Below, in pieces: positions 25,827-32,825 of a DNA stretch of 64,000 nucleotides. The notes beneath the pieces are model-generated. The model worked only from the letters and a program-made list of their open reading frames with translations. It was not told the origin of the DNA and ran no database searches. Origin of the DNA: JARYGU01 sp033795365 (GTDB taxonomy: Bacteria; Pseudomonadota; Alphaproteobacteria; Rhizobiales; Rhizobiaceae); contig JARYGU010000019.1 in the NCBI GenBank assembly GCA_033795365.1, positions 1 to 64,000 on the forward strand, given 5' to 3'. Positions within the stretch are counted from its first letter, which is position 1. The number at the start of each line of letters is the position of its first letter. The translations under genes and the position numbers were made by a program.

Positions 25827-26729
25827 ATGACCGAAGATGCCATCATCATCGGCGGGGGCTTTGCCGGCCTTTCCGCCGCCATGCAGCTCGCCAGGGCACG
25901 CCGCCGCGTCACCATTCTCGACACCGGCAGCCCGCGCAACCGCTTCTCCGCCCACGCGCACGGCGTTCTTGCGCAGGACGGCCGGCCGGGAGGCGATATC
26001 CTCGCCGAGGCGCGCGCGCAGCTCGCGGCCTATGCCACCGTCACCTTCCGCGATACGGAGGGATTGAAGCTCGACGGCGAGATCGATGCGTTCCGGGTAA
26101 AAACGGCGGACGGCGACGTGATTTCCGGGCGGCGCGTGCTTCTGGCAAGCGGTTTCGAGGATCTGCTGCCGGATATTCCCGGCTTGCGGGAGCGTTGGGG
26201 CAGTACGGTGCTCCACTGCCCCTATTGCCACGGCTACGAGGTCGGCGGCGGCTCTATCGGCGTCCTCGCGCGCACGTCCGACGCGGCGCGCTTCGCCGCA
26301 GTCGTTGCCGACTGGGGAGACGTGACGCTCTTCACCAACGGCACGGACGAACCGGATGGGGCGGCGCTCGCAATTCTGGAACAGCGCGGCGTGAAGCTGC
26401 ATCCCGGCCGCGTGATTGCCGTGGACGGCGCGGCGGACGGACGGCTGGCCATTCAAACCGAGCGCAGGATGCCGGCGATCGTCAAGGCACTGTTCGTCAT
26501 GCCTGAGGCCCGCGTCCGCAGCAGCATCCCGGCCGATCGCGCGTTGGCGCTCAAGGATACGCCCGTCGGAAAGGTCATCTCGACGGACGAGAGCCGGCAG
26601 ACGTCGCTGCCGGGCCTCTATGCCGCCGGTGACATTGCATTGGGGCCGGCCAACATCACGCTCGCCTCCGCCGATGGCGTCAAGGCAGGTGTGATGCTTC
26701 ATCACTCGCTGATCTGGACAAAGCATTGA
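25827..26729 (+). CDS. Thioredoxin reductase-like FAD/NAD(P)-dependent oxidoreductase
   Basis: The 300-residue flavoprotein has the FAD dinucleotide fold AIIIGGGFAGLSAAMQLARA (5-24), a redox CPYC pair in VLHCPYCHGYEVGG (about 131-144) and the C-terminal FAD motif GLYAAGDIALGPANI (about 264-278). The NADPH domain lacks the canonical GGG/SSAxE motif (it reads GSIGVLARTSDAARF), so pyridine nucleotide use is uncertain. AGGAAGACC precedes the ATG. It follows the Rrf2 gene by 82 bases and is probably controlled by it. Confidence 0.87.
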   Translation: MTEDAIIIGGGFAGLSAAMQLARARRRVTILDTGSPRNRFSAHAHGVLAQDGRPGGDILAEARAQLAAYATVTFRDTEGLKLDGEIDAFRVKTADGDVISGRRVLLASGFEDLLPDIPGLRERWGSTVLHCPYCHGYEVGGGSIGVLARTSDAARFAAVVADWGDVTLFTNGTDEPDGAALAILEQRGVKLHPGRVIAVDGAADGRLAIQTERRMPAIVKALFVMPEARVRSSIPADRALALKDTPVGKVISTDESRQTSLPGLYAAGDIALGPANITLASADGVKAGVMLHHSLIWTKH

Positions 26730-26737
26730 CGGACAGC

Positions 26738-26764
26738 GGACGCCTCGACTATCAAGAGGCGTCC
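26738..26764 (+). terminator. Hairpin after the flavoprotein gene
   Basis: A perfect 9-bp stem GGACGCCTC/GAGGCGTCC with a nine-base loop lies nine bases after the stop codon; a TTTT comes only seven bases later, so termination would be imperfect. Confidence 0.5.
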
Positions 26765-26804
26765 GATGGAGTTTTGATGTTCTCTTTGTCTGAGACCTGC
26801 TGAG

Positions 26805-26837
26805 GGCCCTGCCCGCAAAACGTTTGCGCGCAGGGCC
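26805..26837. other. Long near-perfect hairpin upstream of yjhX
   Basis: Outer arms GGCCCTGC/GCAGGGCC and inner arms CGCAAA/TTTGCG, separated by a single C-C mismatch, close a three-base loop: 14 pairs in 33 bases. An A-run follows on the plus strand, so it is not a terminator for the upstream gene. It lies 85 bases before the yjhX start. Confidence 0.5.
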
Positions 26838-26921
26838 GGAAAAAACGTGGAGCCCGCCAGCCTTGCGGCCGGCGGATCGTTTTTTCGCGTTCTCACGAAC
26901 GCTTTCCGGATCTCAAGACCA

Positions 26922-27179
26922 ATGGACATTTCCCGCGCAGAACAGCGCATCCTCCATCTGCTCGCCCAGGGCGGCAGGATCGACGTCGAACGCGACGATA
27001 GAAAGCACATCATCCATGTCGCCTGCATCACCCGCGACGGCTGGCGCGCAGGCGGGCTCGACATAGCCCTCTTTCGCAAGCTGAAGCGGCGCAGATGCAT
27101 CGCCTCTTCCGGCGGGCGGCCCTACCGGATCACCCAAAGAGGATTGATACTGGTGCGGCCGCAAGGCGACAACCGATAA
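26922..27179 (+). CDS. yjhX: YjhX-family protein (putative toxin)
   Basis: The 85-residue protein matches E. coli YjhX along its length: MDISRAEQRILHLLAQGGRI at the start, DGWRAGGLDIALFRKLKRRR (about 38-57), and GGRPYRITQRGL near the end, finishing PQGDNR like the E. coli protein. YjhX has been reported as a growth-inhibiting toxin neutralised by the GNAT protein YjhQ. The fold looks like a winged helix. The ribosome site is weak. A GNAT gene lies 56 bases downstream on the opposite strand. Confidence 0.82.
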   Translation: MDISRAEQRILHLLAQGGRIDVERDDRKHIIHVACITRDGWRAGGLDIALFRKLKRRRCIASSGGRPYRITQRGLILVRPQGDNR

Positions 27180-27190
27180 AGGATGACGCG

Positions 27191-27225
27191 AATGCGCGGG
27201 GGCCACAGCACCCCCCGCGCATTTT
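27191..27225. terminator. Bidirectional terminator between yjhX and a GNAT gene
   Basis: A perfect 12-bp stem AATGCGCGGGGG/CCCCCGCGCATT with a nine-base loop sits in the 56-base gap between convergent genes; TTTT ends the plus-strand side. Confidence 0.75.
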
Positions 27226-27235
27226 CGCCTGCCGT

Positions 27236-27748
27236 TCAGAAACCGCCCGGCCCGTAGCCGACCGGTTCGTCGGCGACGAGGCGGCGATGGAGGCCGACGG
27301 ATTCCACGTCGCGGTCAAGCTTCGGCGAATAGGCGACGGAAAGCCAGCGCACGGAATAGCCATGCTTGCCGAAGAAGGCGAGCGCAGGAGCGTTGCGCGC
27401 ATGGGTCTGGAGGCCCGAAATTTCGTAATCGGCAGCGAGGATTTCCTGCTCCACCGCATCCAGAAGTGCGGCGCCGACGCCGATCCGCTGCCTGGAGGGA
27501 TCGACCCAGAGATCGGTGATCTGGTCGTCCAGCTCCTCGCGCGCCGCCCAGCCGGCCGCTATGCCGTCCTTCTCCGCGACGACCACACTCACCCACTGGT
27601 TCGCAAGAAAGACGAGAAAGGCATTGCGCGCATTTTCCCTCAGCGCGTCCAGATCCGCGACTTCGGCCACCGCCTGCTCCCAGGCCCGCATGCCGATGTC
27701 GGTCAGCGGCAGGATATCGTCTTCACGCGCATGCCGGATGGTGATCAT
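27236..27748 (-). CDS. GNAT-family N-acetyltransferase (convergent with yjhX)
   Basis: The 170-residue protein begins MITIRHAREDDILPLTDIGM, has the acetyl-CoA-binding core ITDLWVDPSRQRIGVGAALL (about 78-97) and the C-terminal NAPALAFFGKHGYSVRWL (about 121-138). ATG 27748 follows AGGGGG; the frame is open much further upstream but without coding character. Its position next to yjhX recalls the E. coli yjhX-yjhQ pair, in which YjhQ is also a GNAT protein, but here the genes converge. Confidence 0.87.
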   Translation of the reverse strand: MITIRHAREDDILPLTDIGMRAWEQAVAEVADLDALRENARNAFLVFLANQWVSVVVAEKDGIAAGWAAREELDDQITDLWVDPSRQRIGVGAALLDAVEQEILAADYEISGLQTHARNAPALAFFGKHGYSVRWLSVAYSPKLDRDVESVGLHRRLVADEPVGYGPGGF

Positions 27749-27823
27749 GAACAAGCCCCCTTGCGGCCCATCAAACCACCCGAATCGGCTTTTGGCGAGA
27801 GGCCTGAGTTCATGTAGGCAAGA

Positions 27824-27854
27824 CTTGAGAATATGTACTCTATGATATACATAT
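27824..27854 (+). promoter_or_regulatory. Promoter/operator of the HigBA operon
   Basis: CTTGAG (27824-27829) and TATACA (27846-27851) form a promoter with a 16-base spacer. The inverted repeat ATATGTA-N10-TACATAT (27831-27854) overlaps it, consistent with autorepression by the antitoxin. The predicted start is within a few bases of the toxin ATG at 27860. Confidence 0.55.
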
Positions 27855-27859
27855 CTGCG

Positions 27860-28156
27860 ATGTTCACTATCCGCATGACGGACAAGTTCGATGCTTGGCT
27901 CAAAGGGCTGAGAGATCGCCGTGCCGCCAACCGTATCCTCGACCGGATCGTGCGCGCCGAGGGCGGAAACCTTGGTGATGTAAAGGTCGTTGGTGACGGT
28001 GTCAGCGAGATGCGGATCGCCTACGGCCCCGGTTATCGCCTTTATTTCATCCAGCACGGGAGCGTCGTGATCGTGCTCCTTTGCGGCGGCGACAAGAGAA
28101 CGCAAAAGCGAGACATCGCAGAAGCCAAGAGGCTTGCGAAAGAGTGGAAGGAGTAA
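27860..28156 (+). CDS. RelE/ParE-superfamily toxin, HigB-like
   Basis: The 98-residue protein starts MFTIRMTDKFDAWLKGLRDR, the usual opening of the addiction-module killer family (TIGR02683), with VVGDGVSEMRIAYGPGYRLY (about 49-68) forming the central sheet and GGDKRTQKRDIAEAKRLAKE at the C-terminus. Such toxins are mRNA interferases. In-frame ATGs at 27833 and 27842 lie inside the operator. The toxin precedes the antitoxin, the reverse of most type II systems and typical of HigBA. Its stop codon is four bases before the antitoxin start. Confidence 0.88.
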   Translation: MFTIRMTDKFDAWLKGLRDRRAANRILDRIVRAEGGNLGDVKVVGDGVSEMRIAYGPGYRLYFIQHGSVVIVLLCGGDKRTQKRDIAEAKRLAKEWKE

Positions 28157-28160
28157 CCCT

Positions 28161-28463
28161 GTGGCGCTGAAGACCAAAATGTTCGATGCCGCCGAATACC
28201 TGAACAGCGAAGAAGACATTCAAGAGTTCATGACGGCAGCATTCGAGAGCGGCGATCCCGCCCATATCGCAAAATGCCTCGGCATCATTGCTAGAGCACG
28301 GAACATGAGCCAACTCGCACGCGATGTCGGCATGACGAGGGCCGCCCTTTACAGAGCTCTCAGCGGCGAGGGCAATCCTGAATTCGCCACCATCGTAAAG
28401 GTGCTGAACGCGCTGGGTATCGGTATCACACCCGTGCTCAAAGCCCCCGACGCGGCCGCTTAG
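28161..28463 (+). CDS. HigA-like antitoxin with helix-turn-helix
   Basis: The 100-residue protein belongs to the HigA-2 antidote family: an N-terminal toxin-binding segment (KTKMFDAAEYLNSEEDIQEF) and a helix-turn-helix (ARNMSQLARDVGMTRAALYR, about 46-65; ALSGEGNPEFATIVKVLNAL after it). Translation starts at GTG 28161 after AAGGAG, which overlaps the toxin stop codon, so the two are translationally coupled. It probably represses the operon through the dyad upstream of the toxin. Confidence 0.88.
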   Translation: MALKTKMFDAAEYLNSEEDIQEFMTAAFESGDPAHIAKCLGIIARARNMSQLARDVGMTRAALYRALSGEGNPEFATIVKVLNALGIGITPVLKAPDAAA

Positions 28464-28491
28464 AGCATTGGCTGACGGCGCTACGGCGCCC

Positions 28492-29973
28492 TCACCACCA
28501 CTTCTGCGGCGAGAAGCGGCCGGCGGCCTTTTCGATGACGTGGGCTGTGCGGAACAGCGTCTCCTCGTCGAAGGGCCGGCCGATGAGCTGCAGACCGAGC
28601 GGCAGGCCCTTGTGGTCGAGGCCCGCGGGAACGGCGATGCCCGGAAGGCCGGCCATGTTCACCGTCACCGTGAAAATATCGTTGAGATACATCTTCACCG
28701 GATCGGAGGCGAGATCCTCGTCGGCGATACCAAAGGCCGAAGACGGGGTTGCGGGCGTCAGGATCGCATCGACGCCGGCGTTGAAGGCGAGCTCGAAATC
28801 ACGCTTGATCAGCGTGCGCACCTTCTGGGCGCGCAGGTAATAGGCGTCGTAATAGCCGGCCGAGAGAACATAGGTGCCGATCATGATGCGGCGCTTGACC
28901 TCCTGGCCGAAGCCGGCGGCACGCGTCTTCTCATACATATCGACGATGTCCTTGCCGTCGACGCGCAGTCCGTAGCGCACACCGTCGTAGCGCGCGAGGT
29001 TCGAGGAGGCCTCGGCGGGAGCGACGATGTAATAGGCAGGCAGCGCATATTTGGTGTGCGGCAGGGTGATGTCGATGATCTCGGCGCCGGCCTCTCTCAG
29101 CCATGCGATACCCTGCTGCCAAAGCGTCTCGATCTCCTCCGGCATGCCGTCGACGCGGTACTCCTTCGGAATCCCGATCTTCATGCCCTTCACCGACTGG
29201 CCGATCGACTTCTCGTAATCCGGCACCGGCAGGTCGACCGAGGTCGTATCCTTCGCATCGACGCTTGCCATGGACTTGAGCAGGATCGCCGCATCGCGCA
29301 CGTCGCGGGCGATCGGTCCGGCCTGGTCGAGCGATGAGGCGAAGGCGACGACGCCCCAGCGCGAGCAGCGGCCATAGGTCGGCTTGATCCCGACGGTGCC
29401 GGTGAAGGCGGCGGGCTGACGGATGGAGCCGCCGGTATCGGTGGCCGTCGCACCGGCGCAGAGGAAGGCAGCGACGGCCGCAGCCGAACCGCCGGACGAG
29501 CCGCCGGGAACGAGATCGAGGTTCGAACCCTTCGCGCGCCAGGGGTTCTTGACCGGGCCGTAATAGGAGGTCTCGTTGGACGAACCCATGGCGAACTCGT
29601 CCATGTTGAGCTTGCCGAGCATCACGGCGCCGTCGTCCCATAGGTTCTGCGTGACGGTCGATTCGTATTTCGGCTTGAAACCGTCGAGGATGTGGCTTGC
29701 CGCCTGGGTATGGACACCCTGCGTGCCGAAGAGATCCTTGATGCCGAGGGGAATGCCTTCGAGCGCGCCGGCCTTGCCTCCGGCGATGCGCGCGTCGGAT
29801 GCCTTTGCCATTTCGCGCGCCTTTTCCGGCGTCACCGCGACATAGGCGTTGAGCGCGCCATTGGCAGCGTCGATCGCAGCAAGGTAGGCCTCCGTCAGTT
29901 CGACGGCGGTGAATTCCTTCGCGGCGAGCTTTTCGCGAGCTTCGGCAATGGTCAGGCGGGTCAGGTCGGTCAT
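28492..29973 (-). CDS. gatA: Aspartyl/glutamyl-tRNA amidotransferase subunit A
   Basis: The glutaminase subunit that releases ammonia for amidation of Asp-tRNA(Asn)/Glu-tRNA(Gln). The 493-residue amidase-signature protein has the Ser-cisSer-Lys triad Lys79 (GIPLGIKDLFG), Ser159 (VPGGSSGGSAAAVAA) and Ser183 (TDTGGSIRQPAAF). It follows gatC and a GNAT gene on the same strand. A TRSDRIM extension upstream is open but the ATG at 29973 matches the family. Confidence 0.96.
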   Translation of the reverse strand: MTDLTRLTIAEAREKLAAKEFTAVELTEAYLAAIDAANGALNAYVAVTPEKAREMAKASDARIAGGKAGALEGIPLGIKDLFGTQGVHTQAASHILDGFKPKYESTVTQNLWDDGAVMLGKLNMDEFAMGSSNETSYYGPVKNPWRAKGSNLDLVPGGSSGGSAAAVAAFLCAGATATDTGGSIRQPAAFTGTVGIKPTYGRCSRWGVVAFASSLDQAGPIARDVRDAAILLKSMASVDAKDTTSVDLPVPDYEKSIGQSVKGMKIGIPKEYRVDGMPEEIETLWQQGIAWLREAGAEIIDITLPHTKYALPAYYIVAPAEASSNLARYDGVRYGLRVDGKDIVDMYEKTRAAGFGQEVKRRIMIGTYVLSAGYYDAYYLRAQKVRTLIKRDFELAFNAGVDAILTPATPSSAFGIADEDLASDPVKMYLNDIFTVTVNMAGLPGIAVPAGLDHKGLPLGLQLIGRPFDEETLFRTAHVIEKAAGRFSPQKWW

Positions 29974-29990
29974 GATGCGATCACTTCGGG

Positions 29991-30455
29991 TCACGCAGCG
30001 CGAAGCTGCTTCTGATAGAATACGGAAAAAGGCGAATCCGGATAGTCGAGCACCGGTCCGCAGCGGGCGAAGCCGGCCTTCTCGTAGACCGCCCAGGCTG
30101 CGGGATGCCGGTCGCCGGTCTCAAGCACCAGTCTGGAAATGTGTTCGGCCTCGGCGGTTTTCAGGATCTCGTCGAGGATACGGCGGCCGATGCCCTGCCC
30201 TTGCCATTGCGGCCGGGTGAACATGCGCTTCACTTCCCCGACGCCATCTGCGTGGCGTTTCAAGGCCTCGCAACCGACAATCCTGCCGCCGTCACGCGCG
30301 ATCCAGACGGTCACGGAGGGCTCCGCCATCTGCTCGACGCTCAGATGGTAACAGGCTTCCGGCGGCGAGAGCGCAAGGAGGACGGCATTCAGCTCCGCGA
30401 CCAGGTCGCGCACTTCGTCCTGCAACGGGCTCTCGACGGCGATGGTGACGACCAA
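29991..30455 (-). CDS. GNAT-family acetyltransferase inside the gatC-gatA operon
   Basis: The 154-residue protein starts at TTG 30455, eight bases after GGAG, which overlaps the gatC stop codon. The core is VGEVKRMFTRPQWQGQGIGRRILDE-like: EVKRMFTRPQWQGQGIGRR (about 77-95) is the acetyl-CoA loop, followed by RLVLETGDRHPAAWAVYEKA. It lies between gatC (4 bases) and gatA (17 bases), so it is almost certainly co-expressed with the amidotransferase. The acceptor is unknown. Confidence 0.87.
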   Translation of the reverse strand: MVVTIAVESPLQDEVRDLVAELNAVLLALSPPEACYHLSVEQMAEPSVTVWIARDGGRIVGCEALKRHADGVGEVKRMFTRPQWQGQGIGRRILDEILKTAEAEHISRLVLETGDRHPAAWAVYEKAGFARCGPVLDYPDSPFSVFYQKQLRAA

Positions 30456-30459
30456 TGGC

Positions 30460-30747
30460 TTACTCCACCACTTTCGGCACGAGGAAGAAGTTGCGCTCGG
30501 TCGCCGGCGCATTGGCCACGATGTCGGCCGCCTTGCTGCCGTCCGTCACCTCGTCGATGCGCTTCTTCATCTCCATCGGAGTAACGGAGGTCATCGGCTC
30601 CACGCCGGTCACGTCAACCTCGGAAAGCTGCTCGACGAAGCCCAGGATCCCGTTCAGTTCACCGGTCATGCGATTGGCCTCTTCCTCGCTAACGGCGATA
30701 CGGGCGAGATGCGCGACGCGCTTCACGGTGGCGATATCTACGGACAT
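30460..30747 (-). CDS. gatC: Aspartyl/glutamyl-tRNA amidotransferase subunit C
   Basis: GatC wraps around GatA and GatB and stabilises the amidotransferase. The 95-residue protein shows the typical start MSVDIATVKRVAHLARIAVS, the central helix ELNGILGFVEQLSEVDVTGV (about 30-49), a P-T/S-rich linker and a C-terminal FFLVPKVVE. First gene of gatC-GNAT-gatA. Confidence 0.95.
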   Translation of the reverse strand: MSVDIATVKRVAHLARIAVSEEEANRMTGELNGILGFVEQLSEVDVTGVEPMTSVTPMEMKKRIDEVTDGSKAADIVANAPATERNFFLVPKVVE

Positions 30748-30847
30748 GGACACTCTCCGACAGGAAATTTCACAATCGCTATACTGACCAAGTCCCGGAG
30801 GCGCAACGGGAGAATGTCCGCTTGCGCCTCCGCAGGCCGAATACGCG

Positions 30848-31552
30848 TCAACGCCGGACCGATTGCCCGGCCGAGGGAAGCTCGACCTTCGAGCTTGCAC
30901 CCTCCATCGCCTTCACGAACAGGTCCGCCGTCTGGTCGATGATGGGAAACGAGCCATAGTGGCACGGGATGACCGTTTCGAATTTGAAGAAGCGCTGGCA
31001 GGCGAGTGCGGCCACCGCGCCGCCCATGGTGAAGCGGTCACCGATCGGAACAAGTCCGATCTCCGGCTGATGCAGTTCGTTGATCAGCGCCATGTCCGAG
31101 AAGATGTCTGTGTCGCCCATATGATAGAGCGTGGGCTCGTCCTCGAAATGCAGGACGAGCCCATTGGCGTTGCCGAGCGAATGCGAAACGCCGTCTTCGG
31201 TGATTTGCGCAGAGGAATGCAGCGCGTTGACGAAGGTGGCGGAGAAGCCGTCGAAATGCACCGTGCCGCCGGTATTGCCCATTTCGAGCTTTCCGACGCC
31301 CTTGGAGCCGAGCCAGGCGGCGAGGTCGGCATTGGCGAGCACCGTCGCACCGGTCTCCTTCGCGATCGCCACCGCGTCGCCGACATGATCGCCGTGGCCA
31401 TGGGTGAGCAGGATATGGGTGAGGCCCTCGACCGCCTCCCGCCGGGTCGATTCGTCGAAGGCGGGATTGCCGGTAAAGAACGGATCGATGAGGATTTTCG
31501 CTTTTGCCGTTTCCAGGCGGAAGGCCGAATGTCCGAGCCAGGTTATCTTCAT
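30848..31552 (-). CDS. Metal-dependent hydrolase, UPF0173 (metallo-beta-lactamase fold)
   Basis: The 234-residue protein has MKITWLGHSAFRLETAKAKI, the zinc motif LLTHGHGDHVGDA (HxHxDH, about 49-61), ALHSSAQ, GDTDIFSDM (metal Asp, about 145-153) and a final IPCHYGSFP histidine (about 192-200). The family is widespread (YtkL-like) and its substrate is not established. It is divergent from ruvX. Confidence 0.9.
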   Translation of the reverse strand: MKITWLGHSAFRLETAKAKILIDPFFTGNPAFDESTRREAVEGLTHILLTHGHGDHVGDAVAIAKETGATVLANADLAAWLGSKGVGKLEMGNTGGTVHFDGFSATFVNALHSSAQITEDGVSHSLGNANGLVLHFEDEPTLYHMGDTDIFSDMALINELHQPEIGLVPIGDRFTMGGAVAALACQRFFKFETVIPCHYGSFPIIDQTADLFVKAMEGASSKVELPSAGQSVRR

Positions 31553-31633
31553 GAAAATTTCTCCTTGCAGCGATTTGCCGTTGCCAAGCATATGGAAGCT
31601 TACGATGGGAAGAAAAGGACGAATTGGGCGCTC

Positions 31634-32131
31634 ATGGCAATTCTTACGATCGAGGAACTGGCGGCAAGTCTGAAGCCCGGCGAAGTCGTGGCGGGCCTCG
31701 ACCTCGGCACCAAGACGATCGGGCTTTCGCTTTCCGATCTCGGCCGCAGGTTCGCCACGCCGAGGCCCGTCCTGAAAAGGGTGAAATTCACGAAGGATGC
31801 CGAAGCGCTGCTCGCCTTTGCGGCGAAGGAAAAGGTCGCCGCCTTCGTCATCGGCCTGCCGATGAACATGGACGGCAGCGCGGGACCGCGCGTGCAGGCG
31901 ACGCGTGCCTTCGTGCGCAGCATGAGCGAGAAGACGGAGATTCCCTTCGTCTACTGGGACGAACGGCTTTCGACGGTCGCGGCCGAGCGCACGCTGATCG
32001 AGATGGACGTGTCGCGGAAGAAAAGGGCGGAACGGATCGATTCGGCCGCCGCTTCCTTCATTCTTCAGGGAGCCCTGGACAGGCTCTCCTCGCTCGAGAG
32101 ATCGGCCGCTTTGCGAGATGCCGACGGCTGA
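31634..32131 (+). CDS. ruvX: Putative Holliday junction resolvase/pre-16S rRNA nuclease (YqgF)
   Basis: RNase H-like nuclease implicated in 16S rRNA 5'-end processing and possibly recombination. The 165-residue protein has the catalytic strand VVAGLDLGTKTIGLSLSD (about 18-35; Asp at 23), FVIGLPMNMDGSAGPRV (about 72-88; Glu/Asp site), and VYWDERLSTVAAERTL (about 109-124) ending with RIDSAAASFILQGAL. An ATG at 31590 would extend it, without better support. Its end overlaps the DUF6105 gene by 67 bases on the other strand. Confidence 0.92.
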   Translation: MAILTIEELAASLKPGEVVAGLDLGTKTIGLSLSDLGRRFATPRPVLKRVKFTKDAEALLAFAAKEKVAAFVIGLPMNMDGSAGPRVQATRAFVRSMSEKTEIPFVYWDERLSTVAAERTLIEMDVSRKKRAERIDSAAASFILQGALDRLSSLERSAALRDADG

Positions 32132-32403
32132 CGCCTGCGCTCCCACCAGGTGCCGATGGCGGCGCGCCGGCGGTAGGCTATGATTGCCAGGACGAGAATG
32201 CTGTCGACCACGATGGCGCGCGCCACGAGCGGCGGCAGATCCTCGGGCGGGATGCCGAGGACATGGCCATAAATGCGGAACACGAGATCATGCGCGTCTC
32301 GCGTCAGCATGAAAAAGCCGAAATTGATGTCGTAGTAGGAAAGTCCGTACCAGCTGCCGAGGAGCGCGATCGGACCGGCCCACAGGATGAGGAACCACTT
32401 CAT
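32065..32403 (-). CDS. DUF6105-type small membrane protein
   Basis: The 112-residue protein starts with a membrane helix (MKWFLILWAGPIALLGSWYG), then DINFGFFMLTRDAHDLVFRI, and a second hydrophobic segment (LVARAIVVDSILVLAIIAYR, about 59-78), with a basic-to-acidic C-terminal tail. It resembles an uncharacterised Rhizobiales family (recalled as DUF6105). Its ATG overlaps the stop of the preceding 52-aa gene, implying translational coupling. Confidence 0.78.
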   Translation of the reverse strand: MKWFLILWAGPIALLGSWYGLSYYDINFGFFMLTRDAHDLVFRIYGHVLGIPPEDLPPLVARAIVVDSILVLAIIAYRRRAAIGTWWERRRQPSASRKAADLSSEESLSRAP

Positions 32404-32558
32404 GCGGCCTTCCCTTCCGGAACGAGCGCATCGCCGACGACGAAAACCACTTCGCTCAAGACATACATCGCGGCCAGCACGATCGCCGGAACCGCGATGT
32501 CGAGCGCCAGGCAGGAAAAGAAGATCGTCATGACCGTGATCAGGGCCTTTCTGGCCAT
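32400..32558 (-). CDS. Small membrane protein, 52 aa
   Basis: ATG 32558 opens a 52-codon gene, MARKALITVMTIFFSCLALD followed by IAVPAIVLAAMYVLSEVVFV and a short polar tail ending PEGKAA. Two hydrophobic segments are predicted. Its stop codon overlaps the next ATG in an ATGA arrangement with the DUF6105 gene, so both are probably one operon and may act together. No family recognised. Confidence 0.7.
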   Translation of the reverse strand: MARKALITVMTIFFSCLALDIAVPAIVLAAMYVLSEVVFVVGDALVPEGKAA

Positions 32559-32825
32559 GTTACGCACTCGCTTCGAATGGTTAACGTCCGCAGCCCTTAC
32601 CTTCTCCGGTTAACGCGGCGGGCGCAACGTAAACCAATCATTAAGGTTAATTTCCACGCCGCTCACGCCTCGATGAAGACCGCCACGCGAAAAACGGATC
32701 TCTCCCCACGAAGTTCCGCCGAAGCGATCCGGACAGGAACCCTGCAGTCCGTGCTTTCGGGGTTGTTTCTTAAGGGCAGTGCCGGATAAAGACTTTTCCA
32801 CAGCCGCCCGGGAACCACCCTCCCC

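Noticed and set aside
27749..28219. N-terminal extension of the GNAT protein to 28219
   Set aside because: It runs antisense through the HigBA toxin gene; ATG 27748 has AGGGGG upstream and gives a normal GNAT length.
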